The notes under the pieces are model-generated. The model worked only from the letters and a program-made list of their open reading frames with translations, ran no database searches and was not told the DNA's origin. This document shows positions 23,201 to 35,200 of a stretch of DNA of 64,000 nucleotides, piece by piece. Source of the DNA: Rhineura floridana (Eukaryota; Chordata; Lepidosauria; Squamata; Rhineuridae). How positions within the stretch are numbered: position 1 is the stretch's first letter; every line of letters begins with the position of its first letter. The stretch lies in the NCBI RefSeq assembly GCF_030035675.1, contig NC_084494.1, forward strand, positions 18,335,248 to 18,399,247, written 5' to 3'. A program made the position numbers and the translations under genes.

Positions 23201-26200
23201 ATTTTGAAACACTGAAACTCAGAATCAATTATTGTAAGGTGACATTGGTTTTATGTTGGGAAATATTTGTAAGAAACTTACTTTTGCAAGGCACTGTATA
23301 TCAGTGTGTCTCTTAACTCAGTTTCAAGGAATATAATTAAGCTGCTCACTTGGGGTATTTGGAAATGGTCCAGCCAGAGAGAGGGAGGCCCTCAAGGTGC
23401 CAAACCAGCAAACAGCAGAAAGTAAAGTATGAGAAATTTTTATTGTAGCCCAACGTGTTTCAGATATTGGTACAACTCTTTGTCAAGGGCAATCTGCAAA
23501 AGTATGTATATAAACACCATTAAAATAAATTACAAAGTGAATTCCAAAATACGAAAAGAACTGTTTACTGTATTGTTTATTTATTAGATTTATATCCCGC
23601 CCTTCCTCCTAATAGAAGCCCAGGGTGGCAAACAAAAGCATTAAAGACGTCATTAAAGCAGACTTTAAAAGATATTAAAACAAAACATCTTTTAAAACAT
23701 TTTTAAAGCGTTAAAACATCTTTTAAAAAAGGGTTTAAAACATATTAAAAAGCAGTTCCAGCTACATACATATATCTGCTCAAAGTAAACAAAAGAACAC
23801 TTTGCATGATGCTGGCCAAATACAGAAATTAAAAAGGACAACCAAAAAGAAAAGGACAACCAGTTTAAGTTCTTGAAAGGTTTTTAGTGTTTAGTTTTCA
23901 CTAAGTTGCATTTCTCATCTTTTACTCTCTGCTGTTTGCTGGTTTAGCACCTTTAGGGTCCCCCCTCTCTGGCTGGAGCATTTTTGGGGGCTCCCCTCCT
24001 TCCTTTTTTGCTGTATTTGGAAGGAGGGAGGGCAAAGGAATGTAACAAAATATAATGTACAGAAAGAACGTCTGTAGCACTTACAGCCCGGCAGTGGTAG
24101 GGAAGACACTCTCAACATTTGCGGTTTGAGGGTGTGGGGAGAAGGAGGAGGAAAATGTAAGCAGATCTTGTGAACCTGCACCTGTTCCTGCTCACCTGCT
24201 GAGAATTTGCAGTGTGAGTGTGAGGTAGATTTCTCAATCCTCCTCTGAGGACACATGTACTTGCATTGTGAAGTGTCATGTTGCTTTTGTTTCTGACAAA
24301 CCAAGGCAGTGACTACAGGAAGTTCTGTACTGTCTTAACTTGCAAAGCCCTATCTTATGATCACATAGTAAGGGATGGGAGAGCATAAATATAAACCAAC
24401 AAGGAGGGACTTGACAAGATAGCACCCAGGACTGACTGAAGTGTGTGTGTTTATGTTTGTGGGGGGACACTACAATAGACCTCCAAAGATAGAAACTGAT
24501 TGATCCATCAGGGGCCATGTGTATAGATGTGTCTCATAGTCAGTGCCCCTAAAATGGAGGGGAATGGGCCTGAGGGGTAAGTGGGCACAAGTTGCCCGGG
24601 GGAAGCCTGAACTCCTTCAGAGTAGGAGTATTCTCCAATCCAGACCATTCAATGTTTTCCTGACATTTTATTTATTTATTTATCTTCTGTCCCGCCCTGC
24701 TTCCTGAAGTAGCCCAGGGTGGCAAACATAAAAATGTTAAAACAATGTAATTTAAAATAAAACGAAAGCCTGTTTAAAAGCTATTTAAACCCCTTTACAA
24801 CATCTAAAACATTTAAAAGCAATTACATACATTGCATACCTTTGAAGCAAGTGTTCCCACCCCAGACCATGACCAAAGACTTTCTTTGGCTGCAGCAGCA
24901 AAAACTCACTTTGCACTCATCAAGTGAGGGATTCCTTAGCTTTATCCTAACTTTGGTTCACGGAAGCCAGTTGGCCCAGAGCTGCAGGCAAGGCTTCGGC
25001 TCTGTTCAGCAGCTCCTTACATTCTGGTTACGGTATGGAAGTGCTTCACAGCCTGGCATTTCTTGGATCCAGGCTATGTTTCTGAGGTTGGATAGTGTCT
25101 GGTTTGAACCATGCCATAAGATCAGCCATAGAGTCCTTCATCATACTGATGCCAGGGGCAGCTAAGATCACTGAGATCCAACAGAAACGTCTCTCCTCAA
25201 TCTGAGCCTAGGAGAGCCTTCAATTTCTAAACAATTTTAACAATCGAAACACTGCCTATCAAAGTGCCTCCTAAAGTGGGTGAGCAGACCTCTGGCTTGT
25301 GGGTTGTTCTTTTTTTTTAAAATAGAACTTTGAGATCCACCAACAGGAGCCAGATGCCAGATAGCGACTTGTGGAGGAGGGTGCATTTAAAATTCAGGAA
25401 CAGAGCTCAGCCCAAGAGTTTGTTTTTAGTACCAGAATTGACCTCTTACTCCATTCACACAAAAATCCATTTTTATTTCCCCCAAGCTTTCTTTGTTCGG
25501 CAGCCTGATTCTTTTTTCTTTTGCGGGGAGGGGGAGGCCTTTTTGTTGTTGCTATTGTTAAATAGTTGGAAGTCAGAAACCTTGCGGATCTACCACAAAT
25601 CGCCTAGCAATCTATCACAAACACAATTTACCTTCTGCCTACTCCTGTTAGGGAGAGCCAGTGTGGTGTAGTGGTTACAGTGTTGGACACGACCTGGGAG
25701 ACCAGGGTTTGAATCCCCACATAGCCATGAAGCTCACTGGGTGATCTTGGGCCAGTCACTGCCTCTCAGCCGCAGTGAGAGGCAATGGTAAACCACCTTT
25801 GAATGCCACTAACCTATTCATAGGGTCGCCATAAGTCGCGATCAACTTGAAGTCAGTTCATTTCCATTTCACTCCTGTTAGAGAAGCTGTTTGCCTATTT
25901 TCTCTGGCTGGCTCTTCTGGCTGGCTCTTCTGGCTGGCAACAGTACTGCTCCTCTTGGTCTATTTCTATAAATTTTCTACACCCCCCCCCCCAATGACAA
26001 GCCTTCCCAGATTAAGAAACAAACTATTTGAGCTTCTTAAGTATAGTTTTGGTCACTTTTCCTGAACCAAGTGCTCTCCAGATGTTGGACTCCATGTCCC
26101 CTAATTCCTGACCGTTTGTTATGCTGTAACTAGACTGTAGATGGGGACAGACTACTGCCAGCACATAACAGCAGCGTTTCAAAGCTTATACTGGCAGCCC

Positions 26201-29200
26201 ATTTGTTACTGGGCCAGTTTCAAAGTTCTTGTATTAATTTATAAGGCCCTACTTAGGTCCAGGATATCTTAAAGACTGCCTGATCCCTTATTTACCTGAC
26301 CAATTACTGAGATGTTTGGGGGAGTAACTGCTAGTGGTCCCTCATGACTCAGATGCACCGTTTGTAACTATTAGAAGCCATGCATCCAGTGTTGTGGGCC
26401 CAAGCCTATAAAACTCCCTCCCAACTGAGATTAGACAGGCACCCTCTTTGCAGAAGTTCAGGCACATTACAAAGACTTTCTGATTCCAGCAGGCAATTTA
26501 ATGAGTGTTTGGGTTTCTGTCTGGTTTTGTGATAATTTTTGATTGTTTTATTCTCTGTATGTTTTATTTTTATTTACACCGCTTTGAAATGCTAATGATT
26601 GAGTGGTGTGTAAATATTTTGAATGAGTGAATGAGTGAATGCTGGCTGGTGCTGGTGCAGTTTGAATCCAGCAACATCTGGAGGGCAACAAGTCGGAAAG
26701 ACTGACTTAGATAATACAGCGATGGGTCACCCCATCCCATGGAAATAAATATGGTACGCCTGTGAATAAAACTATAGGGAAGCAAAACATGCTTTACCAA
26801 AACAAACAAACAGGAAACAGCTCTGTTGACTCCTGGTGCCATTGGTCAATACAGTAAGCAAGGAGATGACCCAGCCCTTCATGTTAATATATGCAGAATG
26901 CATCCATCCATCCATATTAGAATATTGAGGTGGTGGTTTGGATGTGCATGTGATCTTCTAGTTGAGTCAATACATGTGTAAAAGGAAAAAAATGGGTATG
27001 GGAGTGTCAGGGTGTAGCCTCTCTTTTCCCTAGAACCTGTTTGGGCTGTTAGAGGGAGGAACTCTTCACAATTTGAGCTCTAGGTGTAGATCTTGATCTG
27101 ATATAGAAAATCCCCTGAGAGAGACAGAAAGCTTAGTGCTCTCTTTCTCTGTACTAAGAAAATGCTTATGGATGGATAACAAGAGATTGACTTGGCAGGC
27201 TCACACCTAACAGCACAAAGGGAGCAAATGTTTGGAAGCCATTCCTTTCTCCCCTCCTCTCCCCCATTGATATAGCCATACACTTTTGGCTACCTGTTAT
27301 ATGTGAAAGGAGATTCTGTGTAACTTGAAATCTTGCTTCAGTCTACAGAAGCTGGTCCTATGAAGTTACCACCTTCTCAGTTCAAGTGATTTCCCTCTGA
27401 TTTAGCATTGACTTGCAAAACCATGTTTTGCTATGTTAAGATACTGGTCATGGACCAAAATAAACATTCATTCATTCATATGTTAAAGATTGGCCCCCAA
27501 GATACACAGAATCATAGACCCTGCAGTTTCCAGAATGAATTCCTTCCTCCGCAGCAAGTACTACTGTTTGCTTATCTTTATCGCAGTAACGTCCATCAAC
27601 AGTCCCTGTCACAATCAGATAGTAAAAGAGTTTATGGCAGCAATGGGGAACCTGGTTCATTCCAGATGTTGTGGGCTCCAATTTGCATTAGCACCAGCCA
27701 ACATGGCCAGTGATTATGCAAGTCCATCACCCATCAACATCTGGAGGGCCTCAGATTTCCTGTCTCTTATTTATGGCCATCTGTGTGAAGGCAGAAAAAT
27801 GAGAGGAGTGGCTGCCAACAAATATTCATCTGACATTTCATACTGACTACATAAACACATTGGAATCCTTCATTGTCATAATCTAACTTGCTAAAACAGA
27901 TACCCAGCCTGTAGAATAATGGGCGGAAATCCAATGTTTGCTGTATGTGCAATTGCAAATTGACATTTTAAAATATAGGTTGTTGCTTTTTCTTATTTTT
28001 TTGAGATGGGGTGAACAGCTGAGGCTGAGCGAGTGACTTCACAATACTATTCTATAATGGTTTTGAACCCGGATCCAAGTTGAATAGCTTTTATTATTTA
28101 TTAAATGCATTTATGCCACACCTTTTTAAGCGTAAAACTCTCACAAGACATCATGGCTGTGCTAGTAGGGATTAGTGGGAGTTGTAGTCCAAAATATGTG
28201 GAGGGCACCAAGTTGGAGAAGGCTGCTTTAAGCCATGGCTTGTTTAACAAACCACGAGTTAATCAAGAGTTGTCCCACAGATTATCAAAGAAACCATAGC
28301 CTGTGTCTTCAAAGTTTGTTTTGTTTTCTTGCTGGTCTTGCCTCCTGCCTTTGTAGTTGGGTGAACATCTAGGTTAAGTTAGGCAAACAAACCATGGTTA
28401 ATGATGGGTGATGGTTTTGCACATCATGCCAAACCATAGTTAAAATAATCCAAGGTTTGTAAGTCAACAAAAGAAAATGGCTTGCAATAAAGAGTTAAGC
28501 CACTGAGAAGGGTTCAGATTATCAAGCAAACCATGATTTAGTAGACCATGGTTTCATAAACCATGGTTTAGTGAACCAGGCCAATAAAACATTAAAAGTA
28601 AACCCCTGTAAATTAACAGTTTAAGCAGCAGCTAAAATATGAGTGTTTTTTTTTAAAAAAAATCAGTTAAAAGGTGAGTGCCATAAAAAAAACTTTACAA
28701 ATACCTTCATTATCTATTCAACTTCACTGGTTCTCTGCCCCATTTCTACCAATGACCTGCAGGTGTTTGCCAAATTGTTTTCCATTGGGTAAGTGATGAG
28801 CATGCTGAAATGTCCTGCTTCTCTCCAGAATGTGCAGCATAAAGGGGAAATCCCAGGCAAATGGGTAGGAGAAAAGGTTTAGGGGGATATTCAATACTAG
28901 TCCTACTCAGAGTGGACCCATTGAAGTTAACAGACATGACTCATTGGGTCTCCTCTAAGCAGGACAGTTGAAGACAGCCCTATATATCCAACGTGTTTCG
29001 GACCGCTGAAGTCATTTGTCAGGGAGTTTTAAATACAGCTTAGCTGAGTGGTTCCTTCAGGAAAAGTTTAAAATACGGAAGTTCAGTTTCTTGTTATACT
29101 TGTCTCCACTTTCCTTCTACCGTAGGAAAGTGGAAACAGTGTAACAAAATAACTTCTGTATTTGAAACTCCCTGATGAAGTATCTGAGTGGTCCAAAACA

Positions 29201-32200
29201 CGTTGCTGCCTCCGTCTCTCCAGAATTTGCCTTGCTTCAATCACCGGTCTAGATCCCCTTTCTGTGATCAGAGGGTATGCTCTAACCACAAGTAACAGGT
29301 ATTCCTTTCTTCTCTTTCAGCTGAATTGTCTCAAGCTATCAGTAGTGGCACAGTTTTGTTGAAGCCTTCTCCACCGTTGCCTCCCAAGAGAGGCATCCCA
29401 TTAAATGTGTCTTCATCCCTTGAGTCAGCCGCTACTCCCAAGTCGCCTAATGACAGGATGACATTGTCCTACCCTTCCTCAATACCGGCACACATGATAC
29501 CACCTTACCCACCACTTTCTCCTTCACCACCTCTGCCCTCTCACATTCCTGCAGAGTCCCCACTTGTTCCACCGCCTACCTCCATCCATGGGTCAGAGCC
29601 TCCCCTTTCTGCAGAACTACGGGCAGAGACCCAGCAAGAGTGGCTCTCAACTCTGGACGCGGGCAAGAGGCTGGCCGAGCAGGGCTTTGGAGAGCCCCGC
29701 ATGCCTTCTCGGCTCCCCCAGCTCCCGCTGCACATTCGCATCCAGCAGGCGCTGACGAGCCCCCTGCCAGCAACACCGCCTGCCGAAGGCTCACACAGGG
29801 CACACTCACTGCTGTTTGAGAACGAAGGCTCCTTTGAGGACAACGGCACTGTCGGCAGGACAAGATCACTTCCGGTTACCATTGAGCTGCTGAAAGTGTG
29901 AGTCGCTTTTGAAATTGTTGGCACTGAGCTATGTGCAGTCAATTTGGTCTCCATTCTACCCCGCCCTCCTGCAAGTATCTCTCTTGGGTCCTGAAAGCTT
30001 AATGAAGAAAGCCAGTTTGAAGTACTACATGCCTAATGTTATTAAAACAGGCTATTTCTGAGGTTGGTGAGGTGTGAGCACCAGAAGTCTTAACACTCAG
30101 GTTTTTTTTATGTGTGTGGAACTTAAATAGGTACATGATTCTCCATTGAGAATGTTTTTTGGCTGTTTAGTCCTAAAGGGATTCTGAACATTTGTTTTAC
30201 GTGGCATGAAGAATTACTTTGTTTTCAAGAGTATGGGCATGCTTTTCTTATTTAAAAAATCAGCCCTCTGAGCCCAGAAAATAGGCTGTATAAAGTCTGC
30301 AAACACATTTGCAAATGCTGCATAATATTGCATTGACTAGGCATTGGGGGCTGAGCTGTGGACATCTTGCTCTTACTACTCTCCCGCCCCATTCCTCTCA
30401 ACTCCCCAAACACTTTGCTTCTGAGATTTTACAAGGAATTGCTATTGCTTTTTTATGGCTAGTGCTTTTAAGCTTATAACTTGAAAGGTTTAATTTCCTG
30501 AATCTTCTGCCTATTATCAGTTTCTGTGCTTGCACAGAAATGGTTGCAGAATGCATACAGCCCTGCTGTGATAAGTATTGCTGAATACCCTCCCGAACAA
30601 AATACCCCTCACTGGAGATGTGGTGAATAGAGAGGAAGATAAGGCGATTGCCCCCCTGCACCACTTTTTGAAATAATTGCCTCTAACAGGGACAAGATGA
30701 GGAGAATGGGTGGTGTCCATCTAGAATAAGCATGGCCCACCCTCTTCCATTGGTTGCTGTGGATGGGCCCCCAACACTGTGTGTGTTACCTCCGTAGTAG
30801 TTAATGGCAATGGGATGATATTACAAATTAATGTTTTGATCCCAGGAGAGAAACTTAAAAACCTCTGGATCCTTTGACATTCATAATTGCGGGCATACTG
30901 ATTTTAAGCCTACCTAGCAGACCATGCTATGGCCTTTTCACTTGGCCTTGGTTCAGCAGCATGGGTACTTAAGGTAAATTTAGGGATTCCTCCCTGACCT
31001 TTGGACATGAAGGGCAAGTAATGTAGAGAAACCTTCTCTAACCTCATATCCCTCCCCCAGATGTTTTAGATTACAACTTCCCTCAGCCCTTACCATTGGC
31101 CATGCTGGTTGGGGGTGATGGCACTCTTAGTCCAAAACATCTGGAGGGGACCAGGCTGGAGGAAAACTGCTCTAGGTTAATTGCCCTTTATGTATATTGA
31201 TGAGGAAGGAATCCCACAATTTAAGTAACAAGGCCAAGCGAAAGGGCTATAGCGTGATATGTTAGGTACTGTGCCTAAAAGCCAACATACACGCAGTTGC
31301 ATAGTTGAGGAAGGCTGACCTGGAATATTTTTTAAATTTAAAAATCATAATTGTGTGCCATTTTGTTAGTCCAGACGATGATGAAGAGGAGGAAAGTGGC
31401 CAAGAGGATGTGCATCATTCCATTTCCCGTGTTTACATTGGAGATGCCCCAACTGTTACAGTCATTCCGAGGCTCATACTCCAGACAGTGCAGGATGAAG
31501 AGGAGGGGCCAAGTGATTCAGACTCCGAGGGACCTATTCTGTACAAGGAGGAGAAGGAAGATGATGATGAAGATGAAAGCCATAACAGTAAGGCTCACAC
31601 TTAGGGATAGAACTAACCCCACCGAGGGCCAAAAGTATATGTGGCATTAAAAATGCCTCTTTGCATCTAATGTGTAGGATTTTTTTTAATGCAGATTGTC
31701 TTAGGATGGAAGAGTGATAATTAATGGGATCAGAGCACAAAATCCCCCACAGATGTCAATATGTGATTTCCCCCTCTCCACTGCAAATATTAGCTTCTGG
31801 ATAGGTATTTTCCTGAGGGCCACAGCAGGAAGGAAATGGTTAAATATTCCTCTTCCACACACCTCTGCCCTGGTTCCATTAATGATTAGTACCCCTCCCA
31901 CCCAGCTGATGCACTCTGCATTTTTTAAAACAACATCATGCATATTAAAGCGACATGTACTTCAGCCCTAAGGTGCAGAATCATTGAGCTGGTAAGGGTT
32001 CAAAAAGGCAACCTATCTCTGTACATGCTTTGCATTGGAAGCAGATACTTCTTTGCCACAGTGGCACATCCCTCCCCCTTTATGACTCTAAGGATGCTGC
32101 ATGTGTAAGCACAATAATAATATCATCTGGAAGTAGGGGTATAGCTGGCAAAGTGGCATTCATCTTGCTTCTATTGTGATGAAATATTCTTTTTCTCTCT

Positions 32201-35200
32201 TCAAAGCTGCATTAGCCAACAAAGTCAGGAGGAAAGATACTTTAGCCATGAAATTGGGCAATATGGCCCCCCAGCAAGAGTTACCAGAAGAGAACACGTT
32301 TCCTCGGAAGAGCAAAGAAGAGTGGAATGAAATCCGCCAGCAGATAGGGACGACATTGATCAGGTAGGAAGGGTGGCAGGAAGTGTGCATGAGGCCCAGT
32401 TAGGGCCTGTAGCCTGTATTTGGGAGCACGGGGAAGGTCCCAGGTAAAACAAAGCTGCTGTGTCTCCCTCTGGACTGCTAATAAGTACAACCACCCAACC
32501 TGCTTTGGTCCCAGGCAGCCTTATGAATAAGCAGGCTAAAGAATCTTGCACATCTGGCCTGCCTGTATTGGAAGTACCAGGACAGGCCCCCTGCTTCCTA
32601 AAATCAAAGCCATTGGACATGCTGCTGTTTATGTGTTTGTTAAATTTTATATCCTGTTTTCCCACCAAATGGTGCTCAAGGTGGCTAACAGCAGTAATAC
32701 AAATACAGTACAATAAAATATGGTAAAGACAGCAATAAAAGACAACAGCCTTCACCATCCTGATGCCCTCTAAATGTTTTGGACCACAACTTCCATCAGG
32801 CTATGCCAGCTAGTGCTGGTGGGAGTTGTAGTCCAAAACATCTAGAGGGCACCAGATTGACAAAGGCGGAAATGCAAAGTACAAAAACAAGTAGGCAGGT
32901 AAGGTACCAATAAAAGCAACTAGTTAAAAACAGCTACAGTTAATGTGCAAGTTAGGGGCCAAAGGCCTGTCTAAATGAAAATGTCTTTGCCTATTGATGG
33001 AAGGTCTTTAGAGGTAGGCCTCTCTTGACAAGGAGTGTCAAAGCTTGGGAACAGCCACCAAGAAGACTTTCTCTTGAATTCCTATCAAATATCCTTCAGA
33101 CGTTCACAGGAAGAAGAGCCCGTCCTAAGGATTTTCACATTTGGGCAGGCTCATACTTATTGAACACCGCTTCTCTAGCTTTTGGCAGTGAAGCGGTTTA
33201 TAAATCTGCAAATGAGAGACAATAAATAAATTTGGCAGAAGGCAGTTTTTTCAGATGACCTGGTTCCAAGTCATATAGGGCTTTATAGGTCAAAACCAGC
33301 ATTGTGAATTGTGTCCCAAAACAAACTGGTGGCCAGTGAAGCTGTTGTAACAAGGGAGTCGCATGGTCCCTATAACTGACCCCCAGTCAGTAGTCTGGCT
33401 GTAGCATTCTGAACCAGCTGATGTTTCTGAACACTTTTTAAATTCATCGTTGCTTGAAAGGGTGTCTCTCTCTGCTGGAATGCAGCTACTAAAGAGGAAG
33501 GTGCTGAATGTCTGGAATGGATTTCTAAACTTCTTTGTGCTTCTTTTACCCTGTCTTATCTCTGGCTGCATAGGCTGAGATAGTCAAGGTGTGGCACCAG
33601 ATTTATTTCTGAGACAAGGAAGAAAAGAGCAAACTATTGTTCTGCACATCAGCACAGATGTTATCTGTGAGCAAGAAGACGAGTTTCCCTCCCTTGTGAA
33701 ATCTATGTGAGAATAAGCACCCTGACTTGACTTATCAAGAAGCAAGCTAGGACACTTCTTTACAGATCGATCCTTTGGTGAAGAAGGCTCCAACCTGCTG
33801 CTTCCAGTGGAAGGCTGAGGGCACTTATTCACAAGGGTCCCAATTTCTATAGCACTCACTGTCACAAAAAACCTTTCAGGTAGATGTAGTAACTCTTTGA
33901 TGAGGTATTGGCTTCCATCTGCAACAGAACCTGGAAGCTGATCCTGTGACCTGCAGGACCTAACTGTGGACTGGGCCAGTTGTTTGGGGGATGTCCTGGG
34001 AAAGATGGTGTGAACATATCCCCTCCGCCTCTTGTATCTTTACATTATTAATATGGTGCAAAGATTTTCTCAGAAAAGGTGTTAAACACTTCTTTGTCAT
34101 TTCCTGAAAGGTCAGTTCACCCCTTATATACCTATTTGATCATCCTTTGGGTGAGGGCCTCCTATAGTTACTGTGTCTGTGCCAACTCTGTTGTATTTCA
34201 GAGCCTACTGAAGACCTTCCTCTTCCAACAAGCCTTTTTAGTAGAGATCTTTCCCAGTCTACCTCTATTTAATAAATATTAGTTCATTGGTCTGGTTTGC
34301 ACATAATAATGGGCTGGTTTGCACATAATTCCAAACCATGGTTTAGCACAATATAGCTGAGCCTCAGTAAGTTCCACTGAAGCATTGGGATTGCATGATC
34401 TCCCCCTACCCACTTCTCTTCCCTCATGGCTAGGAGGAGGACTTCTGTCTGGTTTAATTTCAGTGTCAAAGAATCTCAGTTTAGCACTGTGTGTGAAGCA
34501 GAAATCCTGGTTGGAAACCAGCAATGGTCAGCTGCTAAACAAGCCAACTTCATAACTTATGTTTTAGCTGCTGACTGTTATTTTAAACCAGGATTTCTAG
34601 TTCACATGTAATGCTAAGGCAAGATTCTTTGACAAGGAAAGTACGTTGAGCAGCAATGCTTCTGCTGGCCATTGGGGTGGAAGAGAGGGCAATGTGAAAG
34701 CTTGACGCTTTGCTTGGGCTCGCTGAGGCTGTTCTACGTCATGCTAAACCATGGCTTAAGATTATGTGCAAACTTTGCCAGTGCAAAAGATTTTTGCTGT
34801 AGTCACTGACGGAGTGTTCTTTTGTGCATTTGTCCTAAAATGATACATGTCTGATTCCTCCCTCCCTTTTAAATTAGGCGACTAAGTCAGAGACCAACAG
34901 CTGAAGAATTGGAGCAAAGGAATATACTTCAGCGTAAGTAACAGCTGCTCAGAACTTCTCCATATGCTTATTTGCTAGCCATCAGATCATTTCTGTGGCA
35001 CTCTGGTTGCAAGGCATTCTGTCTTGGCCACTGTCCCAAATGCAGTGAAGCAGAAGCTTTGCCTGCTACTCCTGCCATGCGACATTCTTGCCACTGTACC
35101 TGTGACTTGCATTAAACATTTCATTTAAATTCCTAGGGGACAAAATGCTATAGTAGGTGATCTGGGTTGCAACTTATGAATGGTGCATAGGGCAGGTTGT

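Larger units (their letters stand above)
21075..29320 (+). other. PHACTR4 intron, 8.2 kb
   Basis: No exon seen. Contents: SINEs (21245-21425 minus, 25650-25855 plus), a TG microsatellite (22511-22590), a Tc1-type MITE (23110-23296), L2 fragments (23565-23770, 24662-24840, 26118-26640), palindromic MITEs (26070-26700 split, 27637-27762, 28130-28235), a CCATGG-rich repeat (28225-28565) and a large hairpin (28989-29205). 21430-22500, 23780-24660, 24840-25640 and 26700-27630 show nothing I can name. Confidence 0.6.
32364..34877 (+). other. PHACTR4 intron
   Basis: Holds an L2 3' region on the minus strand (about 32630-33425) with a palindromic MITE nested at 32760-32865, an L2/CR1-like tail (about 34120-34280 plus) and a foldback element (34317-34772). 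33430-34110 shows nothing I can name. Confidence 0.6.
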
